Assembly: GCA_037176885.1 (NCBI GenBank)
Contig: JAWWNJ010000017.1
Coordinates: 2,170,001-2,234,000, forward strand
DNA: 64,000 nucleotides
Reading direction: 5' to 3'
Source: Favolaschia claudopus
Taxonomy: Eukaryota > Basidiomycota > Agaricomycetes > Agaricales > Mycenaceae
Shown here: positions 55,505 through 64,000 of the stretch, piece by piece
Numbering within the stretch: position 1 is the stretch's first letter
Layout: each line of letters begins with the position of its first letter
Program-made: the position numbers and the translations under genes
The notes under the pieces: model-generated
The model's database searches: none
What the model saw: the letters and a program-made list of their open reading frames with translations, nothing else
What the model was told of the DNA's origin: nothing

Positions 55505-56523
55505 TGTCTGCCATATGAACGAATCAGCCATGAAATGTGACTCTCGACAGACATCATTCTCATAGCATCGCCCCCGCTCATGTCCAGCGTTGTCAATGTC
55601 AATGTTGATGATCACCCGGGCCTACCTTGGGTCGACTCTAAGGCAAATATTCGTTGGCGAGGCGAGGGCAGCGACGATCACGAATGAGCTGAGGACTCGG
55701 ACGACACGCTTCGGACGGGAGGGAGGAAGAAGCAGCCCCGAAGAATCAAGCGTGAGACGTCGAAGAATAAGCCTGAATCCAACACTTTAAGAACACAAGA
55801 CCGAAGCTTTTGCAGAAGATGAAAGTCGAAAGCAAGTCGCTTCGGCAATCGCCGGACACCGATGATTTGATGGTTTATTGATCATTTCTCGCTGATTGCC
55901 GAACGTAACTTGTCTTGCACTCTCATGTCGACCGTCAGCGCTGAGCGCGAATAGCCCTCGTTCGACTGGATTCTTGGCCAGCAGGGTGGGGTATCTTTCT
56001 ATCTGCTTCCATTATTCCATGAGGCGGAGCTTCTCGCGGTGGGTCCGAGTTGTATCGGAGTTGAATGTGCGTCCGCCGTCGTACCACTACGGGACCGAGG
56101 TACGTTGGCGAGAAGCAACAGAAGACGTTTTCAGATGTGCAATGGGTACTGGTTGCGTTGAGCGGGACATACGATGCCTCAGCCCGAGCGAGTCAGCTCT
56201 CTTTGTCGGAAGTCTATCACCAATCTATGACAGGCTGCGTGGTTCGCTGTTTCTTTTGGCATATTCGACGCTGACTCTTCGTAACCTGCGCGCTTCTGTT
56301 ATGCTGGACTCTTAGGGGTGGCCCACAACGGATGACACGTACCTAGGCTCTGCCGGGCAAATCCAACCATGAGCCGAGGCACTGGACTGGTCCAGGATTC
56401 TGACTTCATTCTTCCGAGTCGAGGGTCAGTTACAATCAACAAACCTCGCTTTCCTACACTTCTGGCGAGTGGACTCGAACTACAGTTAACTGGGAGCAAT
56501 ATCTCTTTAATTCACATCTCCCT
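55505..56523. other. Gap without recognisable gene
   Basis: Short frames only. No domain, repeat or RNA gene is recognised. Confidence 0.4.
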
Positions 56524-57034
56524 CTAATTCACATCGCTTCGCTCAACCCAAATCGGCTTCGCCTGTCCCCCATTCAACGAATGCACACTCCGCTCTTCCT
56601 CCGCCTCCTCCACGCCGCGGCTGCGCTCAACCCAAATCGGCTTAACCCGCCCGCCATTGAGCGAATTGACGCTCCTCTCAACCCAGATCGGTTTGACCTG
56701 TCCACCATTGAAGCTGTTCACGCTCCGCTCGACCCAGATCGGCCTTTCACGTCCACCGTTGAGCGAGTTCACGCTGCGCATCTCCTCTTCAAACTGGGGT
56801 TGAATTCGGGTGAGTTGTTTTGTTGGACAGCACCTTTGATGGTACGAATGCACTCACTCGACGAGCAACCCATCCGTCGTTAGCCGCGTCCACGCTGCGC
56901 TCCACCCAAATGGGCCGTTCGCGACCGCCGTTGAGAGAATTGACGCTGCGTGCGTTGTCGGGGATGGTGGGGGCAGCGAACGCACCGCTGAGTGCGAGGG
57001 CGACGGAGATGAAGATGAAGATGAAGTTGCGCAT
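56524..57034 (-). CDS. Secreted repeat peptide precursor (RiPP-like), 148 aa
   Basis: Exons 57034-56858 and 56793-56524 join over a 64-bp intron (GTGAGT donor, CCCCAG acceptor). A strong signal peptide (about 1-20, FIFISVALALSGAFA) is followed by five near-identical 17-residue units of the form SVNSLNGGRERPIWVER, at residues 30-46, 66-82, 83-99, 100-116 and 128-144. The residues after GG vary (RER, QVK, RVK, QAK) while PIWVER is invariant. Spacers contain one dibasic RR site and acidic stretches. This is the layout of fungal secreted precursors cut into many copies of one peptide. A UstYa-type gene, 421 bp away and divergent, supports a dikaritin-like pathway. Unlike classical cases, KR sites do not separate the units, so cleavage after ER is only a guess. 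Confidence 0.75.
56539..56947 (-). repeat. Five copies of a 51-bp coding repeat
   Basis: Units lie at 56947-56897, 56775-56725, 56724-56674, 56673-56623 and 56589-56539. The three middle ones are directly adjacent. Codon choice differs between units although the peptide is conserved, which points to selection on the peptide. Confidence 0.85.
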
Positions 57035-57454
57035 TGTTGGGACCTCGGAATGGGGGGATGTGATGTCGTTCGCAGCAGGTATGTACACAGGCGTCCGGAT
57101 TTTAAGCGGACTTCTCGTACTGAATCATCTGATAGCACCCGACTCCAGCTGGGCCTCAAGAGTCAAAACACTGTCACGCTGTTGCCGTCCCACATGTACG
57201 ATGCGGAGGGAGTTTCCCGCTCAGCCTCCAGCGTCTTGAAGTTGAATATCCGACAACCGCAATTCCCGGAGATCTACGGAGTCACGAGAAGATCCTTAAT
57301 ATTTATACAGAGTGGGGTGGGTGGGCGTTTGAATTGTGCCTAGATTTCATGCTACCTGCCTGCCTGCCAACCGACTACCGTGACGACTCCCAAATTGAAA
57401 ACGCGTTGAAAGAAAGATTTCCGCTCCAACTCTTCCTTCCGCCTCCGCGCAATC

Positions 57455-58547
57455 ATGTCCGCCGCATACCAGATTCTTCCCAACGACGCTGACGCGTCAG
57501 AGGACGGGGAGAAATATCCTTCGTCTCGCAGCATTAGGAGTTGTACAAGCTATCGAGTGGTGCTAGTTTTGATTGGGATAATCCGCATTCAAGCTCTCGC
57601 TCTGGTGGTTCTATTGTCTCGACCAACAAGATCTCATCCTGATCGAAGGCCGCCATTGGTTTACTGTAAGCACCATTCTGCACTTAATTATACCTAAAGA
57701 AACACTCTCGCAGCACCCGTCCAACATCTCGTCGAAGAAAAACACAAAGTCTATCGTCTCGGTTTCGGCAAAGATTTGTCGCCTTTCCAAGTACCCTCCT
57801 CGCCTGCTCTCGATAAATCCTGGGAAGATCTGTACAATTGTGCGTCTCGTGGGATCTCCCTTCTCCTTCGTTCTCGACGAACAAGTATTCCCCTAATCAG
57901 TCGGAATTTCGCGAATACCGAAAAACGAAGCGGCGAAGCTACCCAACAAAACAAGTCCTATACCTGGAGATCCTGGGTACTATATCGCAGAGCTGGATAC
58001 ACAGTGTTTCATGAGTTGCATTGTTTGGTGCGTTCCATTAATCAATGATGGTCTTTGATTTCTAACATTTTTTCATGGGACGCATGACAGAATATGATTC
58101 GAATGGTATCGTGTTCCAATCATCTCACTGGACCAGGATGCTGAGGTTGGGATGGTGATAGGCACTCGACCCGGAATACTACCCAGAATGGATTCACATC
58201 AAGCGCGTTGAACGTTCGCGGGAGCATGTCAGCCATTGCGTCGACGGCTGGCTTGGGCGCGTAGTCGATTATGTGTCATGTTGATACCAGTGTTATTGTG
58301 TTCGTCCCATTTTCCTCCCTTCCTCCCTCCCTCCCTCTCCCTTCATTCTTGCATCTAACGAATCGCGATTTGATGTAGATGGCAATGGAACGGCCGCTAC
58401 GCCGAAAGCAAGGATTCCGCATGTTTGTTCGTAGGAAGTTTGAAAAAGCCGATTTGGGAGTGGGGGAGGGAGAATGCGATGAGGGTGGATTATGATGATA
58501 CGGTTAGGATTGAGGACGGGCTTGCTGAGCCTCCAATCTTGCCGTGA
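57455..58547 (+). pseudogene. UstYa-family (DUF3328) oxidase gene, frame-disrupted
   Basis: Exons 57455-57665, 57714-57839, 57901-58027, a 15-bp micro-exon 58091-58105, one from 58162, and a last exon after an intron ending near 58377. A single N-terminal membrane helix (about 38-58) is followed by LDKSWEDLYN and GDPGYYIAELD, then the two signature metal-binding motifs: HELHC (in VFHELHC) and HVSHC (in REHVSHCVD). After AELD five extra bases shift the frame before VFHELHC. After the second motif another shift separates it from the conserved IMCHVDTSVIV. The final HVC...KFEK...IWEWGREN part is also broken. UstYa proteins perform oxidative cyclisation of fungal RiPPs. As read, this copy is probably not functional. 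Confidence 0.8.
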
Positions 58548-59057
58548 TGGCGGTTTGGTGAGACTCTCAGAGAGTTTGCTTTGTGACACAAAACCCTAAT
58601 TCATCTTGTTTAGCTTCGGTTGACAGTAGATGTTCTAGGTGGGACACCCCGTATCCAGTGGGAATTCCCGCTGCTGTTCCATCCTACCAACGTGCTACAA
58701 CGTCTCCGAGATGTTACTTTGACACCGGTCTTGCTCTTACAATTCTGTTGCTCAGCCCCGGCCCCCAATGTAACGAATCTCTGTTCCCTTTCAGGAGTCG
58801 GCATCGGACTTGTTCGCTCGATTCGGTCCCAAATGAACGCCCTCTGATTGGCCCTCGGAAACTGGCAATTGAATAATTTTCTCCTCGTCATTTCACGGTC
58901 TTCCGGGGTGCGACTTTTGGATTGATCTCGTTAGTAAGTCTGCGGAATGCCGACGAAGGAAGCGGTATAAGTTCGTGACCTGTTCAGCCTGCAAAAAACA
59001 AAGCGGAAAAACAGGAAAACAATTCCTCAGCTGCTTCTACTTTGTTCTCTCGCTATC
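58548..59057. other. Gap before the NmrA-like gene
   Basis: Promoter side of the next gene. No other feature is seen. Confidence 0.4.
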
Positions 59058-60404
59058 ATGCCTATCATTACAATTTTTGGCGCCACTGGAACTCAAGGTT
59101 TGTGGCATTTTCTCCCCTGGTGGTCGACGGTGGCTGATGTTGTCCGTAGGTGCCGCTGTGCTCGAACACATTTTGAAGGACGGGAAGTATACGCCCCGCG
59201 CCGTCACGCGCAGCCTCAATTCAGACAAGGCGAAGGCCCTCATTGCTAGAGGGATCGAGGTCGTGGAGGGAAATCTCTGGGACAAGGAGTCGCTCAAGAC
59301 GGCGATCAAAGGGAGTGAGGCGGTCTTCGGGGTGAGTGCCATCTCATACTATTTTTGGTGTACATTTCACCGATTCTATTTGACATGCCTCGACAGAACA
59401 CAAATTTCTGGCACCCTGACATTTACCCTGCCAACCCCAAGAGCGAGGTCACTCAAGGCAAGAACCTCGTCGACGCGGCGAAGGAGGTTGGAGTTAGTTT
59501 CTTCCTCTACAGGTGCGCTTCTGCTTCCTGCCTTCAGCTCCTATATACCTTTCCTTCTCAATTATACCCCTACAGCTCCCTTCCCAACGCCACCAAGGAG
59601 TCGAACGGACTTTACACCCACTGTTACCATGTGGATAGTACGCTCACTCTTTTGATTCGAGACTTCAACGCTTGACTAATGTCCCGCTAGACAAAGCCGA
59701 AATTGAGGAATACCTCAAAGCCTCCGGTATCCCCTACGCCACGATCTGTACTGGGTGGTTCATGGAGAATCTCTGGAAGTGCATCACATGTCTTCTCCAT
59801 TTCCCCTGTTCTCCATTTTCCTCGTTCAACACTCAACACTCAACACCAACAGCTTCGGCTCCCTCGTCAAAACCTCCAAAGGATACGACATCCCCCTCGC
59901 GATATACGGACCCGAGGACAAACAGATCGGGACTTGGATCAGCCATGATTTCGGGCAGGCGGCGGTCAAGGTGTTGAATCGTTTCAAAGAGAACAGGGAG
60001 GAGGTGCTGGGGAAGGCGTATCCGGTTGTGAGTTATCGATTCACGTATCCGGAGTTGGCGAAGGCGATCGGGAAAGGTGAGTATCTTTAAATTCTTCCTC
60101 GGCTCCTTGTAGAATATCTTGGGGAGCTAATATGTGATTGAATGACTGGTAGCTCTCAAGAAGGAAGTGACGTTCACGACGCTCGAAACCACTGGCTCGG
60201 CCGAGCTGGACGAAGCGGTGAGCCGCACCTCATCTTACATCTTCTACCCTCGTGTTGACATGTACGATGCAGTTCACTTACGGCGCCAAATTTGGCATGT
60301 ACAACAGTACTCCTGCGCCGAACCCTGACCTTGTGGCGCTCGGTGTCGAGTTCGGGACGCTCGAGGAGTTTTTGCAGGCGGAGGTTGTTCCGAGGTTCGC
60401 TTGA
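59058..60404 (+). CDS. NmrA-like NAD(P)-binding protein, 302 aa
   Basis: Eight exons: 59058-59097, 59150-59331, 59397-59512, 59576-59637, 59691-59778, 59853-60076, 60153-60217 and 60273-60404. All phases agree. A Rossmann fold opens with IFGATGTQG, the dinucleotide-binding glycine motif, and continues with TRSLNSDKAKAL, VVEGNLWD and FFLYSSLPNAT. The region KAEIEEYLKASGIPYATICTGWFMEN is typical of the NmrA/HSCARG subfamily of atypical short-chain dehydrogenases. Members act as redox sensors or as reductases. Which applies here cannot be told. Nothing in the sequence ties it to the nearby UstYa and repeat peptide genes except proximity. Confidence 0.9.
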
Positions 60405-60762
60405 AGATGAAGCTTGAGCCTGAGCTATGAGATAGAACAGAGTTGTTTGTTATGATCAGTGATTCAGAATACTTATGGCCCCGGGATGCATTGTTGCCGT
60501 TGTTTTACGATGAATTTTCTGAGGTTGCGATCGCTTCAGTTGCATCGAGCTTTGATTAGTGAACTATAAGTAAATGCGAGCGGTTTCTTGGACTCCGTAC
60601 ATCGATTCTACTTTGCCAGTGATACAACGCTTGGCCATTATCGGAGCAGCACTAGGTAGAATAATCCCACAACTTTCTGGATTCTTCGGGAACTTCCGAA
60701 CACTTGCGCGATCTGTGAGCCAATCAGATCCTGGGAATCTTCGTTTTTCGTGATCGGCCGAC

Positions 60763-62061
60763 ATGATTGCCGGAGCCACCTTCTCTTCCACCACCATCTT
60801 CCTGGCAATGGCGGTTCAGAATCCATTGAATATCCAAGAATTGTTGGATCTCTGTATAGACTTTGTCTCAGAATCTCGTCCCTCCCTCCTCTCGTGCTCT
60901 CTTGTGGCCCGTGCTTGGGTCAATACCGCCCAATCTCATCTCTTCCACAACCCGCTGTATGTTCCGCCAGACAGCTCTCAGATCCAAGACGTCGATGCAA
61001 TGGCGCTGAGGCTCCTTGAGGCTCTTCAAAGCTTCCACCATCTCATCCGCCATGTCCATGCTCTGGACTTCATCCAGGTCCGACCTGACAGCACCGTCGA
61101 AAAGATCTGCGGCCTCGGTTTCACGCACCTGGAGAAACTCACAATAGAGGTGGACCACAGAATCGAATACTGGCAAAGTGAAGCGTTCGTGCGCGTGCTT
61201 GCCCTCCCCACGTTACGATTTCTCGCAATTCACAGCACCGTGCGCGTTCCGTCGTCATGCGATACTCTGTTCCGGCGGCTATCTCCAAGTATTCAGCATC
61301 TTAGACTTGCGTGTCCGCGATGGGATTTGCGTGAGATGCAGCCCGCGGGGGATGCCGCGGCGGCGCCAAATCGATTGACGTCGCTCACGCTGGACGCGGG
61401 ACCTGCGCAGTGCTTACTCCCCGGCGTTATGAGGCCACTGGATATCTCAAACTTACTGGCCCTCAGCGTCTGGCGCGCAGACAAAATCTCGTGGAATACG
61501 ATCCCGCACAGAACGATGCAGAGTTTGCGCATTCTGAACCTTCGTCTGAGCATCTTTGTTTGTTTTTCCAGCTTCCATTTCCACGCTTTTTGATAAGCTG
61601 AATGATACTACCTAGGATGAAGACGGAGTGGATTTGTCGATCTTTCCAAACCTTGCGGTCCTCCGCGTGGACCGTGCTTACACGCTATCCGCCCTGTGCC
61701 ATACTGTCACGACCCTATGTTCGCCCCGTGTCATTATTATCACAGCCTCTTGCCTCAATTTTGAGCACGATGAATGCGACGTGTTGGATGGCATTCTTGG
61801 CTCCTTTGATTCATCTCCGCTGCCCGTTGTGGAGTTCGAATTGGTTCGGAGGGGCGATGAAGGGCAGATTGAGTGGGGATCCCGTTTTCCGATATTGGCA
61901 TCGCAGAATAGGGTATGTCGTTCATTTCTCTCGCAAGGGTGAGCGTTGAGTGTTGGCGCCATACATAGCTTCGGGTTGTATGCCGGACGTGGGAGATGGC
62001 GGAACAGTGGTGGGAGGTGCATTTTTTGTTTCTTTGCTCCACAGGGCTCATGAACTTATGA
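60763..62061 (+). CDS. F-box-like protein, divergent, about 380-394 aa
   Basis: Exons 60763-61557, 61616-61912 and 61969-62061 join over introns of 58 and 56 bp in phase. Two in-frame ATGs are possible (60763 and 60808). The second gives MAVQNPLNIQELLDLCIDFV and places the F-box-like motif at the N-terminus, as in relatives. Leucine-rich stretches follow (HLEKLTIEVDH, RLTSLTLDAG, NLLALSVW, NLAVLRVDRA), suggesting irregular LRR-like repeats. It is clearly more distant from the other F-box genes in the window. Likely a substrate adaptor of SCF ligases. The last short exon is supported only by splice sites and frame. Confidence 0.7.
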
Positions 62062-62345
62062 ATGATTCTCTAGCAAACTATCGACGCCTTGTAGGGAAGA
62101 ATTTCCCCAACACCTAGACTCTATTTGTGTGAACCGAAGTATTTCGCCCTATGATTCTGGTGCGCTTTAGGCTGGAGTGTTTCATTGAACGAGAACAGAA
62201 AACTCGCCTACTTGATCACTGGGTACACTCAGCACCCTGACCGTTATCGAGGCAGCACTGAATGAACGTCCCTGTTTCACCCTGACTCGGATCCGATCGG
62301 CCAACTATGCTGCATCGCTGCGAAGAACAGCCGATTCAATTTCTA

Positions 62346-62558
62346 TTACCAGCATACCCCAATATGATATTGAACACGTACATCTCCGTCAATGTTACCG
62401 GAAACGCTTAGACTGCTGCAGCAGTTCGCTAGGATTTTCTCCGCAACTACGCCGTTTGTGGAGCAGGTGCAGAACCAGCCCTCGAGGGGTTGGGCGTTGG
62501 TTCGCTCGATGGTGAATAGGAGGAAGAGGAGGGCTGTGAGGAGGCGGGGGTGCTGCAT
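62346..62558 (-). CDS. Small secreted cysteine-rich protein, 70 aa
   Basis: The ATG at 62558 opens a signal peptide (LLTALLFLLFTIERTNA, about residues 1-22). The mature part of about 48 residues has five cysteines (WFCTC, NCC, GVCW). The ORF is single-exon as read. An odd cysteine number hints at a missing exon or a dimer. The frame extends upstream without a better start. I do not recognise the family; it is hydrophobin-like only in size and the CC pair, and it has too few cysteines for that family. Confidence 0.5.
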   Translation of the reverse strand: MQHPRLLTALLFLLFTIERTNAQPLEGWFCTCSTNGVVAEKILANCCSSLSVSGNIDGDVRVQYHIGVCW

Positions 62559-62939
62559 CGGAGGTGGCGGGTTCTCAACTGAGGATAGAGAGAGACGTCG
62601 AAGAAAGATGGCTTTATACTTATGCCAGGCCCCGAGTAAATCAAATAACCACGTCGAACATTTCTTTGAGAGTTTCATACCGGGCTGGTCACGGTTATCG
62701 TGGAATACAGATAACCTGTCAATTGTCAGATCTCGAAATATCTAAACTTGAAAGGCTGCATTTTTGCCGTGTTTTGGCCGCACCATCCGCCCTTTCCGCA
62801 ACGATTTCGTCAGAATCGAAGCAGAAAATCCGATTTGCCAATGGGTTCACGGAGGCGTAGAGCTGTTTTTTTATTAGTTGTTTCGCGGCAAATCAAATAT
62901 AGCTAGGTGTGTGAGAAATGTCAAGAACGGGAAACTGAC
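62559..62939. other. Gap without recognisable gene
   Basis: Promoter side of the 70-aa gene. Nothing else is supported. Confidence 0.35.
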
Positions 62940-63660
62940 CATAATAACACATGGATTGCGAAAAGCAACAAAAAATGTTACCGACATTGAGTTCAAGGCC
63001 GTGACCCGCCTTGAACGGGGGAGCGGCCGGTGAGCTGGAGAGTCACACAGGCAGAGGTGCTGGTCTTGATTCCTCAGAGAGGGGTTGGTGTTGAAGTTGC
63101 AAAAAATTAACAGATCTAGAGTACGATTCAAACAGTCCCGAATCCCGAGGCGAACGGGCGAGCGGGTTAGCCGGAGAAGCTCAAGGCGAGACCGGTCCCG
63201 ACTCCTCAGGATGACTAGGTCCGTAGATTCTTGATTAGCAGGGTGTGACAGCCTCAAATGAAGCATTGACGAAAAGCAACAAAAAGTCCTCTGCTCAACC
63301 AACAATGCCAAGCCCCGAGTCGAACGGGTGAGCGACCAGCTGAGCCTTCGACTCAACCCTCGGCCTGACTTCCAGGACGGCGATGCGGTGTCGATGAGGT
63401 TGCGTCTGTCAGTCCTATTGTAAGAATTGTGTTTCTTCTGCTCTTTTCCCCCCATGCTAGCAGGAAATCAGTTGTTGCTTTTAGACATCAATCAATATAA
63501 ACTCACCCATAATAAAGCGTGGATCGCGAAAAGCAACAAAAATCATAGAGTCTCACAGTAATCCCGAAATCCGAGTCGAACGGGCGAGCGACCAGGTGAG
63601 CCTTTAAATCGGCCGAGGTACCGATCCTGGCTCCTCGGGACGGGGCAGTGAAATGTGGTG
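62940..63660 (-). repeat. Four tandem copies of a tRNA-like Pol III module
   Basis: On the minus strand each unit has, in order, a stretch like the tRNA A box (GGCTCAGCTGGTCGCTC in the third copy), a B-box match (GTTCGACTC in copies three and four, GTTCAAGGC in the first, GTTCGCCTC in the second) only a few bases further, and then a T-run (complement of A-runs at 62971-62975, 63101-63106, 63281-63285 and 63538-63542). B boxes lie at 63573-63581, 63317-63325, 63147-63155 and 63008-63016. Three copies share a TTTTGTTGCTTTTCG tail. No anticodon arm lies between the boxes, so these are not functional tRNA genes. Confidence 0.6.
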
Positions 63661-64000
63661 TAGATAATGTGTTTTGTAGGTAGCCAGGATGGAATGAAAG
63701 CAGAAGGAAAGTTACTGGGAGGGAAGCATAAGCAAGAAGAGGAGAGAAGAAACTGAAAACGTTGAGGTTGAAGCCTGAAGCTTGAAGGTCGAGACCTTCA
63801 TATTATAATGAGCACTATTATAGTAAAGCTTGAGGCCTTGACTTCAAATTTTACCGTTATTAACGCCTGAAAAACTTTTGACGTTCGTCGCTGATCACTT
63901 GGCAACTTGTTTCCTGAATCCTAACGTCCGAGTTGCCGAGCTGGGCCTCAAGGAGCACTCTTGACTTTCCGCCGCAACGTGCGCACCCGATAAGGGAATT
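63661..64000. other. Right end of the window, no feature seen
   Basis: AT-richer tail after the repeat array, without ORF or repeat that I can support. Confidence 0.4.

Noticed and set aside
62940..63660. Functional tRNA genes
   Set aside because: The A and B boxes are only a few bases apart, with no room for an anticodon arm, and the flanks do not pair as an acceptor stem.
1..64000. CRISPR arrays, operons and bacterial ribosome-binding sites
   Set aside because: The sequence is eukaryotic with dense introns. No regularly spaced direct repeats of CRISPR type were seen.

Overview
The window looks like nuclear DNA of a mushroom-forming basidiomycete (Agaricomycetes). Almost every gene is cut by 48-70 bp GT-AG introns. 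The families are typical of that class: single-pass membrane proteins ending in PPPEYFA, F-box and BTB proteins, a GPCR-like receptor, a DUF6534 membrane protein, GATA factors, a CYP with a UbiA prenyltransferase, and small secreted cysteine-rich proteins. The species cannot be named from the sequence. All exon models were made by eye from splice signals, reading frame and paralog alignment.

1-23.6 kb is a segmentally duplicated block. It holds three paralogous membrane-protein genes (1419-2596, 16868-18060, 20927-22150) with conserved upstream sequence. F-box genes or fragments lie beside them (1-185 broken, 22382-23545 intact), and a 271-aa gene (18352-19218) survives as a relic near 3.1 kb. 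A 9.5-kb LINE on the minus strand (3816-13313) has invaded the block. It has a poly(A) tail, a perfect 15-bp target-site duplication and an uninterrupted 1830-aa EN-RT ORF2. Two upstream ORFs inside it (gag-like with a zinc knuckle, and an acidic 240-aa protein) make sense only if two spliceosomal introns are removed from each. A small unrecognised gene and a two-finger GATA-type gene follow.

24-29 kb is rich in non-autonomous DNA elements, including one with a 610-bp internal palindrome. 26.5-34.3 kb holds a glutathione S-transferase, a UbiA prenyltransferase and a P450 with a one-base frameshift. These could be a small secondary-metabolism group. A BTB protein follows.

36.9-41.8 kb is an element nest: a deleted F-box copy, a TGACGCG-rich element with a 12-bp target duplication and another element inside it, a secreted protein, and a 703-bp fold-back element ending 78 bp before an intact F-box gene (41874-43111, GC-AG intron). 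A GPCR-like receptor and a DUF6534 protein then face each other, followed by a sparse stretch and a GATA transcription factor (50768-52053).

53.6-62.6 kb carries secreted proteins and metabolic genes. The most interesting locus is 56524-58547: a secreted precursor with five 17-residue repeats, next to a decayed UstYa (DUF3328) gene. UstYa proteins are the hallmark of dikaritin-type fungal RiPP pathways. An NmrA-like reductase, another F-box-like gene and a small secreted protein follow. The window ends with four tandem copies of a tRNA-like Pol III promoter module on the minus strand (62.95-63.65 kb).
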